This document shows positions 26,214-34,454 of a DNA stretch of 64,000 nt, one piece after another (position 1 is the stretch's first letter; every line of letters begins with the position of its first letter). The translations under genes were made by a program, and so were the position numbers. Source of the DNA: Clostridia bacterium (GTDB lineage Bacteria; Bacillota; DAOUPZ01). The stretch lies in the NCBI GenBank assembly GCA_030625885.1, contig DAOUPZ010000017.1, forward strand, positions 1-64,000, read 5' to 3'. The notes under the pieces are model-generated. The model did no database searches. It was given only the letters and a program-made list of their open reading frames with translations, and was not told where the DNA came from.

Positions 26214-27719
26214 ATGAAAAAGCAGGGTAGTCTTATTTTGGTCCTTATTTTTGCCTTGATCTGTTTTGTAGGGATACCTCAAGATGCGGCATGGGCGGAA
26301 GGGACAGAAAACTTTACTTTAAGTGTGGTTGAGCCTGAATTAACGGTGATTCAGGGGCAAACAGCCGAGTTTGTGGTGGATGTGAAATTTGTCAGCGGTT
26401 TTAGTACAGCGGGTGGGATTAATTTCTTTATTCCTGAGGCATCGGATGGGAGTTATGCTTTTAGTCCGGTACCCGTTAAGAATCCCGGTGGTGTGCTGCT
26501 CCAGATTGATACCAGCAGTCTGGCAGCAGGGACTTATGAGTGGCAGGTGCAATCATTGGAAGATCAATCTTCTGCCCAATTTGCGCCCATTACCTTGAAT
26601 GTCATTCATCCTACGGATATTCTATTTGATGTTTGGGATGGCACCCAAACACAGAATGACGTCACGTCGGTGAATGTAGCGTCTCAGGATAAATTTGAAG
26701 TCTGTGGCCGCATAATGGATGATGATGGTGAAGAAATGGAGTGGGATACGCCGTTTACATTGCAATCCGGTGATCCCGGGAAAATGGCTGTTTACCTTAA
26801 TCAGTACGGGAGTTATGACGTGTACGCCATTGATAATGGGACGGTGACTTTAACAGCCGCTTGTGCAGATGGGTTATCGAGAGACTTGACGGTCAATATC
26901 AATATTCCCGCAGATGCCCCCCGGATTACGGCCATTGATCTGAATCCAATGACGGTGACCAATGGGGGAGATGAAGATATCTATTTTACTGTTACGACAA
27001 TGACTCCGGCTCCCATTACTGTAGGCGTACTAGGTGTGATGGGTGTAGATTTCGTAGATCATGAATGGAGCGATGATTTAAAAACCTATACGTCTTTGAT
27101 TCGAGTTAATGAAGGGGAAGTGCCGGGAGAATACCTGTTTTATGGTAGTACAAGTGACGAAGTAACGGGGTTAAGTGCAACGCGTGCTATTCCATTGACT
27201 CTGGTAAATGACCCTGCACGCTGTGAAATTAAGGGAACGGTACAAAAGATGGATGCCGGTGACTTTGTACACCATGGGGCATCCGGTATGCTGGAACTCT
27301 ATGATCCAGTTACCGAAACTAAAGTGTATGAGCAACATATTTGGAACATGACGAACGAGTACTGCCTGCCTTATGTGACACCGGGAAATTATCGATTACG
27401 CTTTATACCTGATTCAGCCTTTGAACAAACATCCCAATGGTATCCCAATGCACCGGACTATCAATCAGCTGATGTGATATCCGTGAATGCAGGCCAGACG
27501 ACAGAAGATATTCACTTCTTTATAGCGTCTGAAAACACAGAACCGGTCGAAGGTGATGTAAATGATGATGGATTGGTCGATCAGCTCGATCTATCCGCCG
27601 TTGCATTAGCTTACGGAATGGACTCGACAATGGCCGGATTTGACAGCAAATATGATATCAATCAAGACGACATTGTGGATCTCTATGATATCGTGTTAAT
27701 TGCTAAAAAGATAATTTAA
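26214..27719 (+). CDS. Secreted dockerin protein with Ig-like modules, function unknown
   Basis: 501 residues. Signal peptide 1-29 (LILVLIFALICFVGIPQDAA, cut near AWAEG). Beta-rich modules follow, including FTLSVVEPELTVIQGQTAEF (30-130), a region around 130-230, another near 235-340, and a carboxypeptidase-regulatory-like domain (about 345-440, CEIKGTVQKMD to YRLRFIPD). The dockerin (27549-27716) reads DVNDDGLVDQLDLS and DINQDDIVDLYDIV. No catalytic motif is visible. The dockerin type matches those of the 7-20 kb cluster although the gene lies 6 kb away, beyond the cps regulatory genes and between two copies of a composite repeat. ATG 26214 follows AAAGGAGG by 11 bases; the frame begins at 26190. 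Confidence 0.75.
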   Translation: MKKQGSLILVLIFALICFVGIPQDAAWAEGTENFTLSVVEPELTVIQGQTAEFVVDVKFVSGFSTAGGINFFIPEASDGSYAFSPVPVKNPGGVLLQIDTSSLAAGTYEWQVQSLEDQSSAQFAPITLNVIHPTDILFDVWDGTQTQNDVTSVNVASQDKFEVCGRIMDDDGEEMEWDTPFTLQSGDPGKMAVYLNQYGSYDVYAIDNGTVTLTAACADGLSRDLTVNINIPADAPRITAIDLNPMTVTNGGDEDIYFTVTTMTPAPITVGVLGVMGVDFVDHEWSDDLKTYTSLIRVNEGEVPGEYLFYGSTSDEVTGLSATRAIPLTLVNDPARCEIKGTVQKMDAGDFVHHGASGMLELYDPVTETKVYEQHIWNMTNEYCLPYVTPGNYRLRFIPDSAFEQTSQWYPNAPDYQSADVISVNAGQTTEDIHFFIASENTEPVEGDVNDDGLVDQLDLSAVALAYGMDSTMAGFDSKYDINQDDIVDLYDIVLIAKKII

Positions 27720-27728
27720 GGATGGAAG

Positions 27729-27919
27729 ATAGAGGAACGATCGCTCTCTGCGTTCGCTGAACGAGGAACGAGCGCTCCCTTCGGTTGCTGAAGGATAAAA
27801 GAACAGGCGTTAGGAGTTAGCAGGTAGGAGTTAGGAAAAGAATAAAGATAAAGATAGAGGAACGAGCGCTTACTGTGTTCGCTGAACGAGGAACGAGCGC
27901 TTCCTTCGGTCGCTGAAGG
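27729..27919. repeat. Two CGTTCGCTGAACGAG repeats
   Basis: Copies at 27729-27794 and 27854-27919, separated by GGCGTTAGGAGTTAGCAGG-type repeats. The second copy has drifted (TTACTGTGTTCGCTGAACGA). Confidence 0.75.
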
Positions 27920-27962
27920 ATAAACGATAAAAGATTGGCTAAAAGCTGAAAGCTAAACGAAA

Positions 27963-28032
27963 GATTGGGGACTGTCCCTGCTGGTTGCATGCTTTATTGA
28001 AACCAGAGGGACTGTCCCCAATGTTGCGTATT
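27963..28032. repeat. REP-A palindrome, long-loop form
   Basis: Same 70 bases as 25725-25794, followed by the same TATTAGAAGCTGTTAGCAAG in both places. Confidence 0.8.
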
Positions 28033-28122
28033 AGAAGCTGTTAGCAAGTGAAAAGAAAACCTAATGCAAAAACAGTCTTTTAAATCTTTTAATTATGAAT
28101 TGTGAATTATAAATTGTGAATT

Positions 28123-28181
28123 GGGGTGAAAGTAGAAGCAGCAGCCAACAGGCGCTTCTTCTACTTTCACCCCTTTGGGTG
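28123..28181. promoter_or_regulatory. Hairpin related to 25975-26034
   Basis: Arms GGGGTGAAAGTAGAAG and CTTCTACTTTCACCCC around CAGCAGCCAACAGGCGCTT. As at 25975, the last CACCCC can pair with a following GGGTG. The core AGCAGCAGCC and the trailing TTGGGTGACA are shared between the two. Confidence 0.5.
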
Positions 28182-28483
28182 ACATACACCCCGTCAAAAA
28201 AGCATTAAAATAAAAGGGGCTTTATATATATAGATTCCTTAATCTTTTACTTCCAACTTTCCAACTAACCAACTTATTAACAACACAATAATATTTTAAC
28301 ATAAAATTTTGTTAATAATATTAACCATGTTTAGCAGGATTTTAAAGATTTAATAAGAATTACTAATAAATCATAAATATTCCTTGTACCTCATAAAACG
28401 ACATTTTTTTCAATATTCAAGTGCTATAATGACTTTTGGGCAGGGAAATAAAATCAAACAAAATGTATGAATATGCTATAGAT

Positions 28484-28870
28484 TTCCAAGATGATCACTT
28501 AAATTATAGATTTTTTTATCTTTTATTTCCAACTAACCAACTAACCAACTGCCTTATGATATTAAACTCTAAGAAAAATATTTAATGTGTTCACATAATA
28601 ATTTTATTTTTGACATTGGATATCTATAACCATTATTATAAAATGGAAATCAATACAAATTGCCGATGTGGAATAAAAGTGATATAATTCCATTAAGTAG
28701 TAAAACGACAATATGTAGGTATTTATACAATAATTAAGCAAACTTTATATTTTTATAGATTCCTTAATCTTTTATTTCCAACTAACCAACTAACCAACTA
28801 ACCAACTGCCTTTTGATATTAAACTCTATGAAAAATATTTAATGTGTTCTCTATAATAATTTTACATTTT
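28484..28870. repeat. CCAACTAACCAACT dispersed repeat, two direct copies
   Basis: Copies at 28484-28612 and 28745-28870. Both carry TAGATT, TTATTTCCAACTAACCAACT, GATATTAAACTCTA and GAAAAATATTTAATGTGTTC. They differ in the number of AACCAACT units (two against three), as expected of slippage. A third long copy is inverted at 10495-10610. Confidence 0.75.
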
Positions 28871-28910
28871 CAATTTTCAATTTTAAATTCCCGAAGGGGT
28901 TGTGGTTTTA

Positions 28911-30740
28911 ATGAAGTGCTGGACTAGAAAAATAATACTCATGTTCATTGACATTGCGTGCATTAATGCCGCGCTCATTGCGGCACTTTCCCTGCGATTT
29001 GACGGTCAGGTTCCCATGCAGCACTGGGATTTGTTCATGAAACAAGCATGGCTCATTGTAGGTTTTCAAATTGTAGTTTTTTATGTTTTTAATCTTTATA
29101 ACAGCCTTTGGCGATATGCAGGGACGGATGAGCTTGTTAATGTGATACTAGGTGTTACAGCGGCGAATTTACCCCTGTTTATTTTAACCTTTTTTGTGGA
29201 AACGCACTTTCCTAAAAGTGTCCATATCATCATGTGGGCCACAGAACTGATCTTAATTGGCGGAAGCCGCATTTCCTATCGTGTCTTGCGCAGACTTCGC
29301 CTTTCCTATTATTTGGAGGCCCATAAAACGAGCAAAAATGTTGCAATCGTCGGTGCCGGGGATGCGGCCGAAATGGTTATTAAGGAATTTACCAAGCATC
29401 CGGAATTGGGTAAAAAGCCCGTGGCAATTTTTGATGATGATTCAATTAAAATTGGCCGAAAAATAAAAAATGTACCGATTGTAGGAAAAATAGATGAACT
29501 TGTCGAACAAGTCAATGATTTGAAAATAGAGGAGATTATCATTGCCATTCCGTCTGCTGCCCGGCAGCGGATGCGGGAAATAGTTGATGTTTGCAAGGAA
29601 ACCAAATGCAAGCTGAAAACACTGCCCGGCGTATATGAAATGATTGACGGGAAAGTGAATATCAGCCAGATTCGCGATGTGGATATTGAAGACTTGCTGG
29701 GACGCGATCCGGTTAAAGTGGATTTATCGGAAATATGCGGTTATGTGCAGGACGAAGTGGTCCTGGTGACCGGCGGGGGCGGTTCCATTGGTTCCGAGCT
29801 GTGCCGCCAGATTGCGCGGTTCAATCCCAAAAGTTTGTTGATTTTAGATAACAATGAAAACAACATATATGATATTGAAAATGAGTTGAAAGTGAAATAT
29901 CCCGCGCTCAATCAAGTATCGATTGTGGCCAATATCCGGGAAAAAGATAGAATCAATTCAATCTTTGAGCAACTTCATCCGGCCGTGGTTTTCCATGCTG
30001 CCGCACATAAGCATGTGCCGCTGATGGAAGCGAATCCGACCGAAGCTATTAAGAATAACGTATTTGGTACGCTAAATGTTACAGATGCAGCCGATAAATA
30101 TGGTGCCAAGCGTTTTGTGCTCATTTCGACGGATAAAGCGGTGAATCCCACTAATATCATGGGGGCCACCAAACGGGTGGCGGAGATGATTATTCAGTCT
30201 ATAGATAAAAAGAGCCAGACTGAGTTTGTAGCCGTGCGCTTTGGTAATGTCCTGGGCAGCAGCGGCAGTGTGATACCGTTGTTCAAAAAGCAGATTGCCA
30301 GGGGCGGCCCGGTGACGGTGACGCATCCGGAAATCAACCGCTTCTTTATGACGATCCCAGAAGCCGTGCAACTGGTCATTCAAGCCGGCGCCATGGCCCA
30401 AGGCGGCGAGATCTTTGTCCTCAATATGGGCGATCCCGTGAAAATTGTAGATCTAGCCCGCGATTTAATTCGCTTATCCGGTTATGAACCGGATCAAGAT
30501 ATTGAGATTGCATTTACCGGACTACGCCCTGGGGAGAAATTGTATGAAGAAATCCTGATGGCCGAAGAAGGCTTGCAATCGACCAAACACGAGAAGATTT
30601 TTGTGGGGCAACCCATGTTTAATGATATGAATAGATTACGTAAAGAGCTGACGAAATTGGGGGCGGTCCTCCAATTTTCTCCGGAAGAATTGATACCGTT
30701 TATGGAGAAGATGGTGCCTACTTATAAGAGAGTGATTTGA
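28911..30740 (+). CDS. Membrane nucleoside-diphosphate-sugar 4,6-dehydratase (CapD/PglF/WbpM type)
   Basis: 609 residues. Four N-terminal membrane helices (about 10-130), a first Rossmann domain with GAGDAAEMVI, then an SDR domain with VTGGGGSIGSELCRQ (about 283-300). The catalytic region is STDKAVNPTNIMGATKR: Met replaces the usual catalytic Tyr, as in WbpM/FlaA1-like members of this membrane subfamily. The family makes UDP-4-keto-6-deoxy-GlcNAc, the first step to bacillosamine- or QuiNAc-type sugars. With the DegT aminotransferase at 32668 and the sugar transferase at 35470 it forms such a route. ATG 28911 is chosen; GTG 28902 sits too close to AGGGG. The TGA stop is the first part of an 11-bp repeat array. 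Confidence 0.9.
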   Translation: MKCWTRKIILMFIDIACINAALIAALSLRFDGQVPMQHWDLFMKQAWLIVGFQIVVFYVFNLYNSLWRYAGTDELVNVILGVTAANLPLFILTFFVETHFPKSVHIIMWATELILIGGSRISYRVLRRLRLSYYLEAHKTSKNVAIVGAGDAAEMVIKEFTKHPELGKKPVAIFDDDSIKIGRKIKNVPIVGKIDELVEQVNDLKIEEIIIAIPSAARQRMREIVDVCKETKCKLKTLPGVYEMIDGKVNISQIRDVDIEDLLGRDPVKVDLSEICGYVQDEVVLVTGGGGSIGSELCRQIARFNPKSLLILDNNENNIYDIENELKVKYPALNQVSIVANIREKDRINSIFEQLHPAVVFHAAAHKHVPLMEANPTEAIKNNVFGTLNVTDAADKYGAKRFVLISTDKAVNPTNIMGATKRVAEMIIQSIDKKSQTEFVAVRFGNVLGSSGSVIPLFKKQIARGGPVTVTHPEINRFFMTIPEAVQLVIQAGAMAQGGEIFVLNMGDPVKIVDLARDLIRLSGYEPDQDIEIAFTGLRPGEKLYEEILMAEEGLQSTKHEKIFVGQPMFNDMNRLRKELTKLGAVLQFSPEELIPFMEKMVPTYKRVI

Positions 30741-30893
30741 ACGATAGGGGAACGATGGGTGAACGATGATTGAACGATGGTTAAACGATAGTTGAACGAT
30801 GGTTGAACGATGGTTAAACAATGGTTGAACGATAGTTAAACGATGGTTAAGCGATAGTTAAACGATGGTTAAACGATGGTTAAACGATGGTTG
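30738..30893. repeat. 11-bp tandem repeat array, about 14 units
   Basis: Units of TTAAACGATGG or TTGAACGATAG with A/G changes at fixed places, beginning inside the capD-like stop codon. There are no spacers, so this is not a CRISPR array. Confidence 0.9.
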
Positions 30894-30946
30894 GATGTAG
30901 CATAACATTAGATAAAAATGTGCTGAGTTATGCAAGATATATATTT

Positions 30947-30979
30947 CTCCAACTACTCGAATTTCTCGATGAGTTGGAG
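30947..30979. promoter_or_regulatory. Inverted repeat upstream of the rhuM-like gene
   Basis: 14-base arms CTCCAACTACTCGA and TCGATGAGTTGGAG with two mismatches, loop ATTTC. TATAAT follows at 31003-31008 without a good -35, 26 bases before the start codon. It could be an operator or an RNA stem in the leader. Confidence 0.45.
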
Positions 30980-31033
30980 TCCTTAAAATAAGCTATTTAG
31001 TATATAATGGAAGCCGATAAACGGGGTGAACTG

Positions 31034-32041
31034 ATGAACTCAAGAATAATTATGTATCAGACTGAGGATGGTTTAACTAAAATAGAAACAAATTTTGATG
31101 GCGATACCGTATGGCTTTCAATAGATCAAATGGCGGAGTTATTTCAGCGGGATAAGTCTACAATCTCGCGTCATATAAAAAATATTTTTACTGAAGGAGA
31201 GCTTGAGCGTAATTCAGTTGTTGCAAATTTTGCAACAACTGCGACTGATGGTAAAACCTATCAGGTTGACTATTATAACCTCGATGTTATCATCTCCGTC
31301 GGTTACCGGGTAAAGTCGCTACGTGGCACACAATTTCGTATCTGGGCAAATAGGATCTTAAAAGAGTACCTCAAAAAAGGCTTTGCCATGAATGATGACC
31401 TCCTTAAGAATGCAGGAGGGGGAAATTATTTTCAAGAGCTTCTTGAACGTATCAGAGATATTCGTTCAAGTGAGAAAGTTTTTTATCGACAAATACTTGA
31501 TATTTATGCAACAAGTATTGATTATGACCCAAGAGCATTTGAGTCCATTGAGTTTTTCAAAATAGTACAGAATAAAATGCACTATGCAGCTCATGGTCAT
31601 ACAGCTGCAGAAATTATTTATTTGCGTGCTGATGCAGACAAGGACTTTATGGGAATGACATGTTTTGATGGTAAGAGTTTGAGAAAATCTGATGCTTCAA
31701 TTGCTAAGAATTATTTGAATGAAGACGAGATTAAGATTTTGAATAGATTAGTTACTGCTTATTTAGAATTTGCTGAACTCCAGGCAATTAGGCAAAGACC
31801 TATGTATATGAAAGATTGGATAAAGAAATTAGATGACTTTATTAAAATGAGTGGAAGTGAATTGTTAGATCATGCCGGAAAAATCAGTCATGAAAAAGCT
31901 AAAATTAAAGCAGAACTGGAATATGAGAAATATAAAGAACGTAGAAAAGATCAATTAACGCAAGTTGAGAGAGATTTTATAGAACATGTAAAAAGCACTC
32001 AAAAGAAACTCGAACAAGGCAAAGGCAAAAACGATGGTTAA
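31034..32041 (+). CDS. RhuM-family protein
   Basis: 335 residues. The N-terminal domain has WLSIDQMAELFQRDKSTISR, a helix-turn-helix-like block, then the typical YNLDVIISVGYRVKSLRGTQ FRIWA segment, and a C-terminal Fic/Doc-like or helical region with DGKSLRKSDASIAKNYLNED. RhuM-like proteins were named from a Salmonella pathogenicity island and are scattered on mobile DNA; their biochemical role is not established. ATG 31034 follows GGGGTGA; an upstream in-frame ATG (31007) lacks a site. The last codons AAC GAT GGT TAA are the 11-bp repeat, so the C-terminus is repeat-derived. With the next gene it forms a two-gene cassette between repeat arrays, inside the polysaccharide locus. Confidence 0.82.
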   Translation: MNSRIIMYQTEDGLTKIETNFDGDTVWLSIDQMAELFQRDKSTISRHIKNIFTEGELERNSVVANFATTATDGKTYQVDYYNLDVIISVGYRVKSLRGTQFRIWANRILKEYLKKGFAMNDDLLKNAGGGNYFQELLERIRDIRSSEKVFYRQILDIYATSIDYDPRAFESIEFFKIVQNKMHYAAHGHTAAEIIYLRADADKDFMGMTCFDGKSLRKSDASIAKNYLNEDEIKILNRLVTAYLEFAELQAIRQRPMYMKDWIKKLDDFIKMSGSELLDHAGKISHEKAKIKAELEYEKYKERRKDQLTQVERDFIEHVKSTQKKLEQGKGKNDG

Positions 32042-32112
32042 ACGATGGTTGAGCGATGGTTGAACGATAGTTAAACAATGGTTAAACAATGGTTAAACAA
32101 TAGTTAAACTAT
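32028..32112. repeat. 11-bp tandem repeat array between cassette genes
   Basis: About seven units of TTAAACAATGG/TTGAACGATAG. It starts within the last codons of the rhuM-like gene and continues to 32112. Confidence 0.88.
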
Positions 32113-32152
32113 GGTTCCACTACTGTTAAACTGCCGTTCAGGAGGTATGGGT

Positions 32153-32509
32153 GTGTTTGGGTTTCAGAAACTAGAGATATATCAATTAGCGAAGGAAATT
32201 GTGAAATATAATTATAAATTGACTAAGAAGTTTCCTGGTGAAGAAAAATTTGCTTTGATGCAGCAGATGAATAGAGCAGCTGTATCAGTTCCGTCTAATA
32301 TTGCGGAAGGAACAAGTAGAAAGAGTAATAAAGACAAGGCTCATTTTATTAATATCGCCTATGGATCTTTGATGGAGCTGGTTTGCCAAATGGAGATAGC
32401 TTTAGAGTTAGGGTATATAGAGCAGATTGAGTATGATGAGTTTGTTAAGAGGGTTAAGAATTTGAGTGTGAAGATGAGCAACTATCTTAGAACGATAGTT
32501 AAACAATAG
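32153..32509 (+). CDS. Four-helix-bundle protein (23S rRNA intervening-sequence protein family)
   Basis: 118 residues, the usual length. Opens FGFQKLEIYQLAKEIVKYNY and has the family core MNRAAVSVPSNIAEGTSRKS and FINIAYGSLMELVCQMEIA. The family is found inside rRNA intervening sequences and as free genes in many bacteria; function is unclear, possibly RNA or ligand binding. GTG 32153 has AGGAGG 7 bases upstream; ATG 32147 overlaps that site. The final LRTIVKQ-stop is encoded by the start of the next 11-bp repeat array. It is not in an rRNA gene here but in the repeat-bounded cassette. Confidence 0.88.
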   Translation: MFGFQKLEIYQLAKEIVKYNYKLTKKFPGEEKFALMQQMNRAAVSVPSNIAEGTSRKSNKDKAHFINIAYGSLMELVCQMEIALELGYIEQIEYDEFVKRVKNLSVKMSNYLRTIVKQ

Positions 32510-32571
32510 TTAAACAATGGTTAAACAATGGTTAAACGATTGTTTAGCAATGGTTAAACTATTGTTAGACG
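32490..32571. repeat. 11-bp tandem repeat array, right edge of cassette
   Basis: Units of TTAAACAATGG with drift (TTAAACGATTG, TTTAGCAATGG). Supplies the last six codons and stop of the four-helix-bundle gene. Confidence 0.88.
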
Positions 32572-32667
32572 ACATGAGTATGTTAAAAGGATTAATTGAT
32601 GTATAGATTATAAATTATAAATTATAAATGTTAATTTAACTTAATTGGAGATAGGGGGTTAGGGACT

Positions 32668-33873
32668 ATGAAAATACCATTTTCCCCACCGGATATAACT
32701 CAGGAAGAGATAAATGAAGTGGTAGATACACTTAAATCTGGGTGGATAACAACAGGGCCAAAAACAAAGTTATTTGAAAAGAAAATAGCAGAGTATTGCA
32801 ATACCAATAAAGCAGCGTGTTTAAATTCAGCAACAGCTTGTATGGAAATGACATTGAGAGTATTAGGCATTGGTGAAGGTGATGAAGTTATTACTTCAGC
32901 TTACACATATACAGCATCAGCAAGTGTTATTCATCATGTGGGAGCAAAGATAGTATTAGTTGATACAGCTAAAGATTCTTTTCATATAGATTATGATGCT
33001 ATTGCAGATGCGATAACGGAGAAAACAAAAGCTATCATTCCAGTAGATATTGCTGGTGTAATGTGTGATTACGATAAAATCTTCGAAGCGGTTAATAAGA
33101 AGAAAGGCTTGTTCAAACCTTCAAATAAAATTCAAAAAGTAATAGGTAGGGTTGCAGTGATAGCAGATGCAGCTCATTCTTTTGGGGCTACTCACAAAGA
33201 CAGAATGAGTGGTGAAGCAGCTGATTTTACAAGCTTTTCATTCCACGCAGTAAAGAACTTAACAACTGCTGAAGGTGGAGCCGTTACGTGGAGAGATATA
33301 GAAGGTATAGATAATGAAGATATTTATAAGGAATATATGTTGTTAACACTTCATGGACAGTCGAAAGATGCACTTGCTAAAACAAAAATTGGTGCATGGG
33401 AGTATGATATTGTGGCTCCTAATTATAAATGTAATATGACTGATATTATGGCTTCACTTGGGTTAGTTCAACTTAAGAGATATCCTGAAATATTAGAAAG
33501 AAGAAAGCAAATTATTGAGGTGTATGATGAGGCATTGAAGAGTTGTAATGTTGATGCGTTGAAGCATTATACAGAGGAGTATTCTTCAACTGGTCATTTG
33601 TATTTGATTAGGTTGCTTGGTAAGGATGAAGAGTTCAGGAACAGAGTGATAGAGAAAATGGCTGAAAGTAGCGTGGCTACTAATGTTCATTATAAGCCAT
33701 TGCCTATGCATACTGCATATAAGGAGTTGGGATTTCAGATGAAAGATTATCCTAATGCATTTGATATGTATAAAAATGAGATTACACTCCCACTTCATAC
33801 ATTGCTTAGTGATGAGGAAGTAGAATATGTGGTTGGCAGTTTTAAGGATGCTATGAAGGTAGTTTTGAAATAA
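32668..33873 (+). CDS. DegT/DnrJ/EryC1-type sugar aminotransferase
   Basis: 401 residues. PLP-dependent fold with the nucleotide-sugar aminotransferase pattern: SGWITTGPKTKLFE near the start, EVITSAYTYTASASVI, the DAAHSFGA block and the catalytic Lys196 in FHAVKNLTTAEGG. These enzymes put an amino group on a 4-keto sugar using glutamate; the substrate is most likely the product of the CapD-type enzyme encoded upstream. It is close to PglE/PseC/WbpE homologues; exact product stereochemistry cannot be read from sequence. Preceded by GATAGGGGG. Confidence 0.93.
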   Translation: MKIPFSPPDITQEEINEVVDTLKSGWITTGPKTKLFEKKIAEYCNTNKAACLNSATACMEMTLRVLGIGEGDEVITSAYTYTASASVIHHVGAKIVLVDTAKDSFHIDYDAIADAITEKTKAIIPVDIAGVMCDYDKIFEAVNKKKGLFKPSNKIQKVIGRVAVIADAAHSFGATHKDRMSGEAADFTSFSFHAVKNLTTAEGGAVTWRDIEGIDNEDIYKEYMLLTLHGQSKDALAKTKIGAWEYDIVAPNYKCNMTDIMASLGLVQLKRYPEILERRKQIIEVYDEALKSCNVDALKHYTEEYSSTGHLYLIRLLGKDEEFRNRVIEKMAESSVATNVHYKPLPMHTAYKELGFQMKDYPNAFDMYKNEITLPLHTLLSDEEVEYVVGSFKDAMKVVLK

Positions 33874-34454
33874 ATGCAAGGAGTTATAGACATGATTTTA
33901 AGCGAGAATTAGTACTGATTGTTTTACCTCTGAGTCTATAACTAGAATACTTAATTAGGTAAATGAACCTGATATCAAGGTAATGATAGGTATAGTGTAC
34001 CATTTTTTAGAGTTTGAACATAATGATTGGAATTATAAACAAGCAAGACAAAGCTAAACAAGACCTTTGTTATTTAGGGAAAAGTCACTCAAACCAAGAT
34101 TGAAACAATTGATATGAAAAATACTTATTTCATCAAAACAAAAATTGAATTATGAACTTACATTTGTTACAAAAATTTTGTGGGGCGGATGGGGCTAATG
34201 TTGTAAACTCTCTAGTACATCTTTGCTTTTTAACCCTTAATTTTTACTAGGTTAATCTGCATGTATTTGTAATTAATGAGAGAGCGGATTCACAGTTACC
34301 AAAAACTGGTTTTGCTTTAGAAGGAGTGTTTAGAGAACAGCGCTACCCTGTAGTTAAATATGTGAAATTATTATAATGTGTAAGATAAACAAAGGGAATT
34401 TGTGTAAAAAAACAAACAAAAAAGTATCAATAGAAAATTTAAAGGAGGAACGAA
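33874..34454. other. Intergenic region with a decayed gene
   Basis: About 580 bases. The only recognisable part is a GNAT-type C-terminal fragment at 34251-34376. The rest is AT-rich with stops in all frames. The ribosome site of the next gene is AAAGGAGG. Confidence 0.5.
34251..34376 (+). pseudogene. GNAT acetyltransferase remnant
   Basis: Forty-one codons after an in-frame TAG read VNLHVFVINERADSQLPKTG then FALEGVFREQRYPVVKYVKL and stop. This matches the closing helix-strand pattern of GNAT N-acetyltransferases (N-R/A, then GF-x-x-EGV-x-R). No upstream frame restores the rest of the domain. It sits directly after the aminotransferase, where an amino-sugar N-acetyltransferase (PseH or similar) would be expected. 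Confidence 0.55.

Larger units (their letters stand above)
27720..28910. other. Long intergenic repeat mosaic (composite unit, copy 3, and AT-rich repeats)
   Basis: About 1.2 kb without a gene. Two CGTTCGCTGAACGAG repeats (27729-27794, 27854-27919), long REP-A (27963-28032), AATTATGAATTGTGAATT repeats (28090-28122), the second hairpin (28123-28181), then three CCAACTAACCAACT repeats (28225-28275, 28484-28612, 28745-28870) in very AT-rich DNA. A promoter for the following large locus must lie here or upstream, but I cannot fix it. Confidence 0.65.

Noticed and set aside
7336-27719. Interpretation as a classical cellulosome
   Set aside because: No cellulase, xylanase or carbohydrate-binding module is present and there is no multi-cohesin scaffoldin; the cargo is proteases and wall-acting enzymes.
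32153-32509. An rRNA intervening sequence
   Set aside because: The protein family is right, but there is no rRNA sequence around it; it is a free-standing gene.
30738-32571. Regular 11-bp repeats as a CRISPR array
   Set aside because: Units are contiguous with no spacers, far too short, and there are no cas genes.
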